From Tilletia caries (taxonomy: Eukaryota > Basidiomycota > Exobasidiomycetes > Tilletiales > Tilletiaceae): 64,000 nt of DNA. The stretch spans positions 186,001 through 250,000 of the forward strand of contig JALUTQ010000046.1 in assembly GCA_032718865.1 (NCBI GenBank), written 5' to 3'. The notes under the pieces were generated by a model. It ran no database searches. It saw nothing but the letters and a program-made list of their open reading frames with translations, and was not told the DNA's origin. A program made the translations under genes and the position numbers. This document shows, one piece after another, positions 1 to 11,840 of this stretch (positions within the stretch are counted from its first letter, which is position 1; every line of letters begins with the position of its first letter).

Positions 1-520
1 TCGGTTCTATGTAATAGCGTGTCTTCGGTCAAGACGCTGGAGGAAGCCAAGGTGACGCCAGGATGCGTGAGTAGGAAGGAAGAGTGGCCAGTATTGCTAC
101 GGAACGGTCATTACCCGACACTGACTGTATGAGATAACCCTTTGCAGCTCTACATGCGAATGCCAGTCGAGGCCTATGGTACACTTGAGTTTGGCAAGGT
201 AAGCCTCTCTCTTTCAGTCACCATGCTTCACGAGGCCCGTTTACTGATTTGATCATCTGGCAACACAGTTTGCTGAAATCGCTCAGCTGGGGTATGATGC
301 GGCCAACCGAATGCTGGACGAGTGGGTGGAGCAAGGCGTGCGACTGCCCACTGGACTCGACGATGAAGATGATGATGAGTCAGGCTTGAACGGTGCTGGT
401 GGCTTTGGAGGTGCTGGATGGTACGGCGGTCGAGGCGGCGGAGGAGGAACTTCAGGAGGAAGTAAAGGATGGCGACGTCGACGCAAGGCGGGAATCGCGG
501 CGCGGCGCAACAGTGTTTGA
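1..520 (+). CDS. NTE1: Lysophospholipase NTE1, C-terminal end (partial)
   Basis: This is the 3' end of a neuropathy-target-esterase-type lysophospholipase, an ER membrane enzyme that deacylates phosphatidylcholine/lysophosphatidylcholine. Only the last part of the patatin domain and the tail lie in the window. Three exons join in frame: 1-66, 148-198 and 269-520, with introns 67-147 (GTGAGT...GCAG) and 199-268 (GTAAGC...ACAG). The joined protein reads SVKTLEEAK, then MRMPVEAYGTLEFGK, then FAEIAQLGYDAANRMLDEW, matching the block near the NTE1 C-terminus where a Gly-Thr-Leu-x-Phe-Gly motif precedes a helical segment. The protein ends in a Gly-rich stretch followed by a basic RRNSV terminus, as in fungal NTE1 proteins. 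The catalytic Ser/Asp dyad lies outside the window. The family call is recognition from these motifs, not a search. Confidence 0.82.
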
Positions 521-1043
521 GACGGATGCGGATCTCAGGGACGTGCGGGTTGGACGATCAATGCCTGGAGCGATGCCAGCGGATGCCAGCAAAATCGTTC
601 TCCAACTCACTTCGGACAGCACCGTTCACATAATAATCCAAAGGGGCTTACGGACGACTCATTCTGGCGCAGCCCGTACCGCCCCGTAACAAGCGATGAG
701 CGATGAGCATCAGAGGCTGAATGAACGTTTTGCGCCGCAGGAGGCGACAGCTGCAACGAAAATGAGCGTCAGGAACGCGGCTGTAGGTCACGCTGTCATT
801 GATCTCATCAACCGCTTTTATTCATCTCGAGCAACCGACTTGATCAGCCCTGCCACATGAAAACTATAAAGGGAGGAAGAATCCGCCGGACTTGACATCA
901 GAGTAGCCCCCATCACCACACCCTTATTCTTCTTCTTCTTCTCCTCCTCTCAGGTGCAGCTGGCTGTAGCACATCATCTTCATATCCCTTTTCTCCTCCT
1001 TCCTTGCCACTCCAGCTAAACGCTCAAGCCTCAAGCCTCGAGA
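521..1043 (+). promoter_or_regulatory. Intergenic region with TATA box for the small secreted protein
   Basis: This 523-base gap separates the NTE1 stop from the next start. A TATA-like element (CTATAAAG, about 864-871) lies roughly 175 bases before the ATG at 1044. The stretch 925-1020 is very pyrimidine-rich, as in fungal core promoters and 5' leaders. No other gene is seen. Confidence 0.4.
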
Positions 1044-1415
1044 ATGAAACCAGCCACCCCCCTGCTCACGATCGCTGCGATGGCTTTTGTGGCCCAGGCT
1101 GCGCCTCTGGCGATATCCAACCGTGAGTGTCAACCTTGTCCTGCCGACTGATATCGTTCAGCAGAGAGCTGTACTGATGATTACTTTGTCTTCTCAATCG
1201 AAGAGCCGGCCACACCCGCTGAAGAAACGGCTCATGACTTGATTCATTGGATCCCAGGGGCCTCCTCCATCCCGGGGGTGGACTGGATCCCGAAGGCCCT
1301 CACTGTGTCAGGTGCCGGCCCTTTGGGTCTCTTCCTCCGCCGCTCTCACAACGCTCGATCAATCGGTGGGAACGAGTACGAGGATATCCTTCGCACCAAG
1401 CGCGAAGAGGCTTGA
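1044..1415 (+). CDS. Small secreted protein, unknown function
   Basis: A two-exon gene for a small secretory protein. The N-terminus (MKPATPLLTIAAMAFVAQA then APLAISN) is a classical signal peptide with an Ala-x-Ala cleavage site. The mature part includes HDLIHWIPG, VDWIPKALTVSGAGPLGLF and a C-terminal EYEDILRTKREEA. Two splice models keep the frame: intron 1123-1203 (81 nt; 96-residue product) or intron 1123-1161 (39 nt with a cleaner TTCAG acceptor; 110 residues including one Cys). The longer intron is nearer the usual length in this window. No known domain is recognised; short repeats of I-P-G and W-I-P are visible. It could be a candidate effector or wall-associated peptide, but that is inferred only from size and secretion signal. 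Confidence 0.6.
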
Positions 1416-1974
1416 ACATCGCATCAGCTAGGATCTGGGGCTGTGACAGGGTTCGCGATTGATACCTTCCTCCCTTACGATGAGCTCCGCTCAAAAGAGA
1501 CCTTACCGTTTTCGAAATCCCAATCACCTTTTCCTCCCTTTTAAAAGCATTGACCGAGTTGCAACGCCGAGAACCCGCATCAATGGGAGGGAGACTATAT
1601 AACCAAAAGCGTGACATTGATCTGTCTCAACTCGCCACTGCGCCTTCTTCCTTCACATCTTCGCCGCCACCGCCATTATCGCCGGAACAGCAGGCGAACG
1701 CGACACCACTTGGACGTATGTACGAGTACAAGAACCCGAACTCTCGTGTTTGCTGCTCTCCACAATGCACACATTCTTACTGTGATCACTTGAACATAGG
1801 AGATGGGCGAGGCGGGCGTGAGCTGAGAGCGCGACGGGTGAAGATCTCGATTCTCAAACAGGCATTCACAAGAGGAGGGAGGGAGGAGCAGAAAGACTGA
1901 GAAGGGCACTTGATAAATGAGTATTATTTGGTTTATATACTAAACCTGAGAATGGTCTTCATCCAACAAACTAA
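1416..1974. other. Intergenic stretch without a recognisable gene
   Basis: About 560 bases between the small secreted gene and the tRNA. Open frames here are short, have no recognisable motif and sit in mixed pyrimidine-rich and purine-rich sequence. A TATA-like ACTATATAACC occurs near 1593, but I see no convincing start codon or spliced frame after it. Confidence 0.4.
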
Positions 1975-2046
1975 GCGCGCTTATGTCAGTGGTAGACGAC
2001 TTGACTTCGATTCAAGAGGTCGTAGGTTCGAATCCTGCAGCGCGCT
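1975..2046 (+). tRNA. tRNA-Arg (anticodon UCG)
   Basis: A 72-base cloverleaf. Acceptor strands GCGCGCT (1975-1981) and AGCGCGC (2039-2045) pair fully. The anticodon stem CTTGA/TCAAG encloses the 7-base loop CTTCGAT, putting TCG at positions 34-36 after the invariant T33, so it reads CGA arginine codons. The T-arm has stem GTAGG/CCTGC (one G-U) around TTCGAAT. The D-arm contains AGTGGTAGA. No intron is present. A T-run begins a few bases after the 3' end and serves as RNA polymerase III terminator. It lies alone between protein genes. Confidence 0.93.
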
Positions 2047-2110
2047 TTCCTTTTTTTTTGGTTTTTATTTTATTTTTTTATTTTTTTTTATTTTTTATTT
2101 TATTTTAACC
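2047..2110 (+). terminator. Pol III terminator merging into a T-rich tract
   Basis: Directly after the tRNA is a run of nine T followed by about 50 bases made almost only of T and A in blocks such as TTTTATTTTATTT. The first run suffices as Pol III terminator; the rest is low-complexity sequence. Confidence 0.7.
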
Positions 2111-2241
2111 CGGCCATAAATTCCGCTTGCTTGGATCCTGTTGCACACGCTTTTTTTATTCCGCTTTGGGATGTGTACTGTACCACCATCTTCTTTCCCT
2201 CATTTTCGTTCCAGACTCTCTTTCTGAAAGCGTGAGGAACG

Positions 2242-3597
2242 ATGGCCAACAGCAAGTATGCCTACGTTCGGAGCTTTGAGCTTCCTGACCCCGTCCTGCC
2301 GAATACGTACATGGTAGTCCGCATCGACGGGAAAGGGTTCCATGAGTGCGTTGGAAGTTACCCTTCCTCAGCGCCTCAGCTCTAGACGGACAGCTGATAA
2401 CTTGATTACGCCTTCCAGATTCTCAGCGCAGCACCATTTTGCCAAACCGAACGATGCACCCGCGCTTGAGCTCATGAACGAAGCCGCACGGCATGTGATG
2501 CAAGAGCTGAAGGGGCAGGTCCTCTTGGCCTTCGGTGAAAGCGACGAGTACAGGTGAGGCCTTCTCATTCCGAAGATCTGAAGGTCGAGTTCCAAGAGCT
2601 TGCTGAATGTTTCCCTTTCCCCCTCTTCTTTTCGTCCTTATGCGAAGCTTCCTCTTCTCCAAATCTTGTACGCTGTACAACCGAAGAGAAAGGTGAGTTT
2701 CCGTCAATGTCCGACCCCTGGTCTCAGCTGGACATGGCTGAAGACACCATTCCTTAACTCGCTCGCAGCAAGATCGTCACGCATGTGGTCTCTCTTTTCA
2801 CTGGAGCCTACATCTTCCACTGGTCACGCTATATGCCGAACACCCCATTGCAGCGACCGCCGTCCTTTGATGGGCGCCTCGTCATGTATCCGAGCAGCAA
2901 GGAAGTCCGGGATTACTTCTCCTGGCGACAAGTCGATAGTGAGTCATTCCTGACATTTGCAAGCTCCCTGCCCTCTCACAGTGGTATCACTCATCCTCCA
3001 CGGGTGCCTTATCGGAAACTAGCCCATATCAACAACTTGTACAACACCGCATTCTGGGCCTTGGTCCAACAAGGCGGTATGACTGAGCGTCAAGCCAACG
3101 AAGAGCTGTCGGTGAGTACTTCAGTTTTTGGACGTAAATCCCCACAGAGCTCAGTTTGACACATCGCTCCGCGACTCGGTCCCTTCGACCAACAGCGTAC
3201 TATCAGTGCTCAAAAGCACGAGATCCTGTATAAGCGATTCGAGATCAACTACGACCGTCTGCCGCAGATGTTTCGCAAGGGGACTACCCTGGTCTGGCAA
3301 GTCTCCCTACCTTTGAGCATGGCGGAAGGAGCAAGCGCTCCGGATCGCAAGGACAAGGCTGCGACTCCGGCTTCGACAACGGCGACGGTGAAGCCAAGGA
3401 AGGTGTTGAGAACGCTGCACGTGGACATCATCGGTGAAGCATTCTGGTCGGCGGCGTCAAAGGGAGAGTCAAATGCTTCGCAAAGCACAGGGGAAGTCGG
3501 CACAGGAGAATCTCTTCATGAAGACAGCGGACAGCCCTGGGAGGAGGAGGACCGATTACAAGGCGACGGTCTTGGAGCGCCCTTGCTACAAACTTAG
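2242..3597 (+). CDS. THG1: tRNA(His) guanylyltransferase
   Basis: Thg1 adds the extra 5' guanosine (G-1) to tRNA-His, essential for histidyl-tRNA synthetase recognition; it acts in nucleus and cytoplasm. Six exons join in frame (2242-2345, 2419-2553, 2648-2692, 2769-2938, 3023-3111, 3196-3597), giving about 314 residues. Diagnostic motifs: N-terminal YVRSFELPDPVLPNTYMVV followed by RIDGKGFH (first metal-binding Asp block), SAQHHFAKPND, AFGESDEYS (second catalytic acidic block), TLYNRRESKIVTHVVSLFTG, YFSWRQVD, HINNLYNTAFWALVQQGG and FEINYDRLPQMFRKG. The start is the ATG giving MANSKYAYVRSFE, where the family normally begins. The C-terminal 90 residues after the conserved core are Ser/Thr/Glu-rich and contain HVDIIGEAFW. 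It converges tail-to-tail with YSH1, about 210 bases apart. Confidence 0.93.
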
Positions 3598-3806
3598 ACA
3601 CAACTTTCGACTTTGCAATCCGAGCTCGAGTTAGAGACGCAGGAAAGCGTGCCGGCACGTCGTCGATCAAGACTCAAGTATGCACAAATCAGGTGTTTCA
3701 ATTGTTGATACAGCAGATCGATCGCAATGCGCAAGGAAAGAGAAAGAGGAGACGTGCGCGCTCTGTAATACAGATGCATCCGCGTGGCCGTTACATAGGG
3801 CCCTCT

Positions 3807-6800
3807 TCATTGACCGTCATCATCGCCGTCGCCTTGTTCGTCAGGCTCGAGCGGTTGTGAGTGGCCGCCAGCGAAAAGTTGCGTATTCAGTGGCTTAGCG
3901 AAGACGAATGTTTCTGCCAGTGGTATGAATGACTGCAGTGCTACCCCAATGAGACGCTCGATTCGTCTTCGCAAGGGTGCACTGTTCGCGGCGACGGCCT
4001 GTTGAGGAAAGCAAATCGAAGTGGCTCGCTCGGTTAGCGTTTTGAATCTGGCATCTCAGTATCTTCCACACTAAATGGGATAAAAGTCTCACCAATGTGT
4101 CGAGCTCGACAAGGGCATGCTCCTCGTCAACTCGAATGCTGATAGCAGGTTTCGCCACCGCTTGCGTCTCCATCTGACGAAGTGCATCAGCCTCTGTCGG
4201 CCGTTGTCCGTCTGGTTGAGCAGCCTGAGCTTGAGCTTGTGCCTGAGCTGTGGATGAACCCGCGGGCACAATTTCCGTCGGTTGGTCTGCCTTTGCCGGC
4301 GCAGCGTCGTCCATGTCCGCGTCTCCATCGCCGTCGGATTGCTGCCCATCGCCGTCGGCAGTAGCATCTTGTCGTTCCTCCTCCATCTTGGCCGAAGTCT
4401 CGTCTGAAGAGGTCGAACCGTGTCCACCGATGACGACTTCGTGTACATTCCCGAAGTGAGCCTCGAGGAAAGCAAAGACATGCTCACTTCTGGCGAGCAG
4501 GATGGGATCATCGAGCAAGGCATGAACCTCGTGCGATTCTGGAGGCTGAGTGTTTGATCCCAGACCCAAAGCCGCTTGGGTATGTTGAAGTGGCTGTGTG
4601 GTCACGTCCGAGGCGAAGGGATGTCTTCTTGAGAGTTCTTCAGCCGCGCTGATTGAGTCTTTCACATCGTTCATGCCCTCTTCTTCCATTTTCTTGCCCT
4701 CTGCCCCGTGGTCATGTCCTCCATGCGAATGTGAATGCGGATGTGTGGTCAGCTTGACCGATGCTGGCGAGCTGTCAACTCCGAGCAGAAGTGCCACTGC
4801 GGAATCGGCGACCATGTCATTCGGCGTGCTCGCGGCCCACTCGAGGGTCAACTTGTGTTTGCCGGACTGCTTGATGTCCACGACATCCATCACCCGCATC
4901 GTCCGCCGACCTTCAACATCCACGCCTTCGACGATGGAGCCATACATGCCCTCTAAATGCCACCTGACGAGTTCCCAGCTGACGCCGATTCCGATGTGTT
5001 GTCGTTGCAAAATTGTCGAGGTGCTGAGACCAGTGAACTCCATCAAGTCCTTGGAGTCGAGAATCGTGTACGCGAAATCCTTCGAGACTAGCAGACCGGA
5101 GATAACAGCATTCTCTTTTGGTGGATTCACAGCAATGGTGCCAATGACCTGTATGGATCGACAACCACAGGTCAGCGATCGACGGTGACTCAGCTCACTG
5201 TGGCAAGTGTGTAGCTTACCTTTGCAGTCCGCTCCGCGCGAAACTTGAGCTCGAGTACTTGACAATTCTTCGGTGTGTGGATCTTGATGTCCTCTTTCCT
5301 TTCTGCAAACTTACTCTGCAGAGCTAGTCTCAACTTGTTCATGGTGTTTGCTTCGCCATGGACCAGGACCTGACAGGGGCAAAACGGAATGCTTAGCGAG
5401 TCGGGCCAGAATCGCAATGTACAAAGTAGAGAACTCACAACGTGTTGTGCCTTAACTTCTTCGATGAATTTGGAGTTCTGAGCGTAATCCACATGTGCCG
5501 AAAAGGAGATGTAATCGACGCTGAGCCGTCGTGGAATGGTTTGTCCATTCATGCCGAGGATCTCCTCTGGATCATTCATGATATTCTGTTGGTGTGCAAG
5601 GATGATTGAATGTGAGTGTCAAAGAGCTTCTCTGCTTCGAGGAGGGAGTGATGGTATGCGTACCCTAGCCATGGTTCCCTCCACCGAATAACCGCTGATG
5701 ATCAGCCCATTGCGCTTGTCGGGTGCCCATCGCTCGAGCAGCTCTCTGCTGACTCCGCTCTGCATGAAGCCAGGACTTGCGAGCATGACACAAGGTCCCT
5801 TATCTTCGAACTTGTGCAAGCTACTTAAGTTGCTGATATGTTTGAAGACGAAAGGATTATCGCGTCGATTGAAGCGGCCCCGGATGTTCTCGTTCATAGT
5901 GTGGATGTAGGTCTGGTAGACCTGGATGCAGCGTCGGGCGAGGGAGGAGGCGTAGTACACAGGAACGTTGTGGAGCTCCGGATGTGTGGCCCAATACTCG
6001 TCGAGTAAGAGTAGCAATTCTTGCGCGCGACCAAGGACGAAGACGGGCAAAAGCACGCGCCCACCTCTTCTGATGATGCTGTGCACCAACGCTGCGAGCG
6101 CAAGAAATTTCTCCGTAAATGTAGTGCAGAAACTGAGCTTGTATCGATCCTTCTGAACTCACAAGTAAATCGGGCCTCCTTGTCCAGCCTTGGTTCCAAA
6201 CTATGCACGCCGTACGTGCTCTCGCAGATGAGCACGTCTGGTTTGATGGGGGGCACCTCCGCCTGCACAAGATGTCTGTCCTCTTCTCGGCTGTAGTCGC
6301 CCGTGTATAGCACGCGCAGACCGGCGATTTCTATAAGAAACATGCATGCGCCGAGGACGTGACCTGCATGATACGGAGTAAAGCGCAAGCCTCCGGACAC
6401 TGCGACGTCTTGATGATAGTCGATAGCCTCAATCTGCTGCCAACTGGACAGCATTTCTGCCTCGTCGAAAAGCTTGTCATCAGACCCTGCGCTCCTGTAT
6501 GTTCAGATGAGTGATAGAATAGGCAATTAGCGAAGCTCAGCGAAATCTGTGATGCTGGATGACTCACGACACGCGAACGAAGTCGGACATGAGAAAGCGA
6601 TATACGGCCTGAAGGGGAACAAAAGAGGTAACAGATCAGCGATCGAGAATTCAAAGGGCGCATTCATGCGTACGCACCTTGGTGGGATGCGTCATGTACA
6701 CCTTTCCATGCCCATCCCGGAAGTTGGTCTTCTCCATGATATATGTCAAGGCTGCCGCATGATCGAGGTGAAAGCTGAAGGAGACCGGTCAAATGTGCAG

Positions 6801-7355
6801 AAGATGTCAGGACCTGCGAATCCATCGAATCAGGCGCACACAATGGAACTCACTGTGTGACCAGGAGGGCATCTACGGTGCTCCAGTCCAGCTACGGTCA
6901 GAGGAGAGAAAGGTCCGTCAGCCCAAAGAACCCATACAGTTTCTCGACCTTTGCGCCTTACCTGGTCGATGAAGGGAAGCGCAGCAAGACCGGTGAAAGC
7001 CGGATGCACTGGTGATATACACACGTCGGGTCAGCGCATACGGATGGTGAATCAAGGGAGACGAGGCATTACTCACCACCAGCATCACAAACGACAACCT
7101 TGCCTGCTCACCGGCAGCCAACGCAGACCCACGCGCAAAACAGAGCAAGAGAGACACGACAGTCAGCTGACGAGAGAAAGGACTGATGACAGGATGGGGC
7201 CTATGCATACCCTTGTATGAAATCACGCAGCAACTTCGTCCGACCTCTTGTCCTGCTCCGAGCATTTCGATCTTCAGACGTTCTTCTGGCAGAGCTGACG
7301 CGCCCTGCAAAGCCGCGCCGCCTGCGGGCGTGGCTGGAGAAGCAGTCGGTGCCAT
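3807..7355 (-). CDS. YSH1: Endoribonuclease YSH1 / CPSF-73, mRNA 3'-end processing
   Basis: The metallo-beta-lactamase/beta-CASP nuclease of the cleavage and polyadenylation factor, which cuts pre-mRNA before poly(A) addition. About twelve exons. Motifs in order: [45 protein letters not shown] joined by splicing to FHLDHAAAL (the HxHxDH zinc site), [82 protein letters not shown] and [13 protein letters not shown]. Start taken at 7355 ([10 protein letters not shown]...), since the frame further upstream is unlike the family. The last intron (3999-4092) joins VELDTL to [20 protein letters not shown], the conserved C-terminal region, and the frame ends at 3807. Oddities are a His-rich patch ([13 protein letters not shown]) and a Ser/Glu/Ala/Gln-rich insert in the C-terminal domain. 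Confidence 0.93.
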
Positions 7356-8426
7356 TCTCTCTAAGCTTTTCTTTGGTCGTATCCTTCGAAGTTGCCTTAG
7401 GAAAGAGTTCGGGGTGGAAGCATAGAAGCGGGCATAGGAAGCATGTCCAGAAGATTCGGGAGTGAGTGCAACAAAAGGCCCCGAGTAGCCCTCCTTCGCG
7501 TTCATCATTAAATACGACCCGTTCGAGACCCGTTCCAGTGGCGTCCACAGATCCAGTTGGGAACGGCAGCCAGGGGCGTTGCAACGGGTTTCAACATCGA
7601 TCGAACGCAACTTCCTCATCCTTCCTCCCTGACTTTCTTTACTGACTTGTGTATGTGTGTTACCTTCCTTGAGCCGTCAGCGCGGCCACTCTCTGCGCTG
7701 GACGTCGTCGTGTGCGTGGCCGGTCTCTGTAAGGGAGAGTAGGCGAGAGTAATGAGTAATGGAATTGCAAGGGAAGGAGCAAGGAAAACAGGTGGCAGCC
7801 CGACTGCCTCGTGTGGGATGAGCAAGCCTAGCGAGCTCGAACGCTGTCCGGTCGCGCGTGCGAACCGGGGAAGCAGCACTTGGGGAGGAAGAACGCACGG
7901 GGAGGTGGGTGGGAAAACTTAGAAGTTAACGTGAGCCGACTGAGAGAGCGATACCGCTGCAGAGGGATGCTGTAGCGAACGAAGGAGGTTATGATTGAAG
8001 AGAGGAGAAGGAAAAGGAACGCATCTTCGCTGCCACGTCTGCCCTGCGAGATGAGAATTCGGAACGGGAGCTGGAAGAGAAGTCAGAAGATGAAGGAAGA
8101 GAAAGGTCATGTTTACGGACACGTCGCGTCTCTCCTACCTCACGTGGCCGATTGTCCCTCGCTCTCGCTGGGGACTAGACATCAGCTGTAAACAGAGGAT
8201 ACATGCTTGCTGTCCCGCACAGATCGCTCATCTCGGACTTGCGGTGATTGATTTCTTCCTTCCTGACACATATCTCATTTGGACCCCTTTGTCACAGACC
8301 CTTCCCTGCACATACATATGTATACTTGCCTGACCTCCTGTCTCCTCCATCACCATTACCACCACACAGCGTTCTCCCTCCTCTCTATCACTCCTCTAAA
8401 CCTCTTCTTCTCCCACACTTTCAGAT
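7356..8426. promoter_or_regulatory. Divergent intergenic region, YSH1 and GPI protein
   Basis: About 1.07 kb separates the divergent starts of YSH1 and the GPI-anchored protein gene. The side next to the GPI gene (about 8250-8426) is strongly pyrimidine-rich. No TATA box, RNA gene or repeat was recognised; open frames have no recognisable content. Confidence 0.4.
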
Positions 8427-9531
8427 ATGCGAGTCTCCAGCTTGGCCGTCGTCCTCGGACTCTCCTCTCTCGCACACGCTCACGGGCTCCGTCCTCTCGG
8501 TGTCAGACATGGCCCACTCAGCTCCAAGCGTCAGGAGCCTACACCGGGCGACACCCTCTACATCAATGCTCCGGTGGGTAGTGTGGATTGGCTCTTAAGC
8601 TTTCCGGGCTAACGTTTGTGGACGCTGCTCACACCTTGCTGTTGTCGTCTGGCTGCGTCTGGGTCATGTTACAGGCGTGTGGTGAGTCCTCATGTTCCAG
8701 CCTACCATTTCCATTCCACGCCCTAATTTATGTGCCTTTGCTGCATACCTATCCACAGATTATTACCAGTGCAGTGTGAAATATTCTACTGGAGACCTGG
8801 TCACTGTCAACTGGCTGAACGCACCAGAGAACGGTGATGTCCAAGTCGCGCTGAGTAAGTCGCACCTTTTCCGAAGCTCTTCCCTGTCCGTTGCTCTCCT
8901 TCGCTCTCGCTGATCCAGATCTGTATCGCTCTCAGTGACCGGAAATAACGAGAAGGTGGCCTACAACATCACCACAGCTCCCCCCACCCTTCCCACCAAC
9001 TTTTGCGACTCCGACAGCGGCCTCGGCGTCCTTGTCAGCGGCCGTACTTGCGGCCGCGTGGAGTTCAATATGCCTTCCTACGTCGAAACCGGCAATTACT
9101 CCTTCCGAATCACCTCCCTCCCACCTGCCCCATACCAGGACACGTACACGGACGTGATTCTCGTTAAGAAGGCGAAGGGTGATGTCAAGTTCGAGCTCTT
9201 GCCGATCAAGGGAGCAGACGGAGAGATGTTCACGCCTTCGGGAACAGGGTACCCTTCCCCGTCGACGGCAACCTCAACGTCGGCCTCTAAACCTTCGGCG
9301 GATGGTAATAATTCTTCGACTTCGGTTTCGGCTTCGACTTCCACTACGAAGACTACCGCCGTCTCTGGAGCTGGCACCAGCAACATCACTACATCGCCCC
9401 ACCCGACCTCTCCCACGGGCACGAGCCCTTCTGGGAGCAAGGCCATGGTCGGCAGTCCTGCTCAGTTGCTACCCCTCGCCCTCTCGATGGCGTCAGCAGC
9501 CATGGCAGCCGCCTGGTTCGGCATTATGTAG
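8427..9531 (+). CDS. Secreted Ser/Thr-rich GPI-anchored protein
   Basis: Predicted cell-surface glycoprotein of 281 residues. Four exons: 8427-8573, a 7-base micro-exon 8675-8681, 8759-8854 and 8936-9531. N-terminal MRVSSLAVVLGLSSLAHAHG is a signal peptide. The ectodomain has Cys pairs (ACDYYQC, NFCDSDSG, RTCGRVEF) and a beta-sandwich-like pattern (GDLVTVNWLNAPENGDVQVAL, NYSFRIT) resembling the Kre9/Knh1-like N-terminal domain of fungal Ser/Thr-rich GPI proteins; that assignment is tentative. From about residue 185 it is Ser/Thr-rich (likely O-mannosylated stalk), ending in a Gly/Ser omega-site region and hydrophobic tail (LLPLALSMASAAMAAAWFGIM), a GPI attachment signal. The 7-base exon encodes only Ala-Cys plus one base; without it the frame breaks. 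Confidence 0.75.
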
Positions 9532-10488
9532 GCGTGTCTTGGACCCATTCCGATCTTTATGCAGGATCACGGACATATCCGGAGACCTAAAGCACCACTA
9601 CATCCGGAGGACCCCCAGGAGGAAAGGTCACCCATACACGGGTACTCGCTCGTCTCCCGCTCCATCTCAATATCACCTTCGAATTCTCTCCCTGCATCGC
9701 CACGGGCCTGTCACTTCTTCAAGCCTCAAGTCGAGCACATACACATTCCCTTTCAGCTTCCATCTACTTCTCACGTGGTGTCTTCAATCATCAATCATAC
9801 CACACAATCACCAAGCAATGGACTTTGACCCTCTCATTTCTGCTTTGACCTCGAACGCGCCACACCGTGACCGAGATCAGGCAGCGACATTCGATCATGA
9901 TTGTGCGAGACCTTGCCAAAAAAGAGCGGAAATGAATGTCAAATGATGGATTGACCTCCGCGGTCGCTGCGCTTGGCGCCCCGCAAACAGGCCCGTGTCG
10001 CGCGTCGAACGAAGGTCATACAAATTGAAGTCCGGCGCCAATGGCCTTCAGCCTATCCCCCAACAGAACTTATGTTACGATGATCGACAAGTCTGTGCAG
10101 ACATGCAGACGGGGATTGGTTTTGACTCACATTTCTCATTATTACTATCCTTGGCCTTAGCTTCCACAGCCGTCGCACGTATGTAGATCAGAATTCGGAC
10201 CGGGAAGGGATCCACCGACCACCTGATGCATCGCCTGATGACTGGAGTGTCTCAATCTCCTTTGATGCGATAAACGATGAGCCCGTGCTCGACCTTGTCG
10301 GTATATAACATCATCCGAAATGCTCATCGACAACTTAGAGCGGACCGAAGGCAAGGCGGTTGCGAACCATGGCGAGGCAATATCAGCACTCAGCAACGCA
10401 CGAACCACGCAGGTTTGCGATCTGCGGGCCCGGAAGCTACATGGAGCTGGCTTCGCAGAGATTTGGCGAGGCAGGGACGTCCCGGGGG

Positions 10489-10526
10489 CTGTATGTTTAC
10501 GCATAGGCTGTATGTTTACGCATAGG
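10489..10526. repeat. Tandem duplication of a 19-bp unit
   Basis: Two perfect back-to-back copies of CTGTATGTTTACGCATAGG. No function is suggested; a simple replication-slippage duplication. Confidence 0.85.
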
Positions 10527-11840
10527 CTGCGCAGGGAGGTGACGGCGGTTGAAGTTCTACACCGCCGGCTAACCCCTACCCTTGTCCTAGAGTTGTGCGC
10601 TTCTAGGGTTGTGACAGCCTGGCAGAAGACCTGGGAATCTCTCGGAAATGAAGACCCGTGCAACCCTGGGCCGTAAAGTATTGTCCAAGTCTAGAAGCAT
10701 AAGAGACTTTCTCCATCCTTGTCGTGCAAGAGTTGAGGAAGGCTAAGTGGCCAAATGGTTGGGCAAGGCTGCCCTCACACACACAACCTTCAGCAGCAGA
10801 GTGCTCCCAACTTCCTATACAAATCATCTACCACCTACAGCCCTACAGGAGCATCATCCTTGTGAGGGCCCCAATCGTAGAACAGGCTTCATTGTGAATA
10901 CACATGTATTCCCCAGACTTTAGTATGGGGTTATATCTGCCCCTTAGATCTTACGGCCGAGACGAATGTTGCAACATCGCTCGAATAAAATCTTTCAAAA
11001 CTTCTTGAAATCTTCGCAAACTTCGCCTGGGTGTCCGTGTTCTAAGCATCCATCGACGCTCTCGATTTCTCTCAGTTTTATTTATGAAGATAGCAATTTG
11101 CTGTTCACATGCCGTCCTTCCGCCGTTCGTTGCCCGTTTCTGTCTCTCTTCCACCTCCACTTTTCCCACGCCTTCGATAGCCGTAGTCAAAACTCAAAAC
11201 CCTCCGAGAATGTTGAAAGGTCTTCAACTTTTTGACGAACGCATTACGCACTACGCAGCTACCAAGTACCAACTGCACAACTTACTCCAGCGTTCACTAA
11301 CCTTCAACCCTGACCTGCCTACAACTTACAAGTCGTGCCAGTGGTAAGTTGCTTGAGATACACGCAAACATCTACCAGGTGAATGGTGATGGTGCCCCAA
11401 AAATCAAAATGCTACTGACTACTGAGTACTGACTACTGGTACTGGCTACTGACTACTGACTACTGACTAGGATTATTGAGGTCTGACTGTCTGAGTGCTG
11501 ATATTCCTACGTTCTTTTTTATTCTGATTTTATTCTTGCTGCTGGTAGATGGTAGTCCGGGGTCCTGATCAGCTTCATCGCTTCTATTGTAATCTCCTAC
11601 GTTCTAACGGACTTGGCCTTACAATATTGACCCATTGTCATATGCATTCATGCTGCATGCTGCATGCATCATCGCGGGCAGCATTGCTTATGTTCTGACT
11701 TCTCAGAACCCTCTTGCAAGAACGAATGCACTCACACACTGAGCGCCATTCTATCAGATGAATGAGATACTGATCTGCTCATCAGCTTATCTGCGCATGG
11801 GCTCATCCGCTCATCATATACGTCATGTGTGACAACTCAC

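Noticed and set aside
283..510. A minus-strand Pro/Ser-rich frame at the start of the window
   Set aside because: It is the complement of the Gly-rich tail of NTE1.
4598..5188. A 196-codon plus-strand frame
   Set aside because: It is antisense to conserved YSH1 coding sequence and contains no family motif.
9817..9945. A short gene starting MDFDPLISALTSNAPHRD
   Set aside because: The A/C-rich leader looks like a true start, but the frame ends after 42 codons and I see no splice site leading to further coding sequence.
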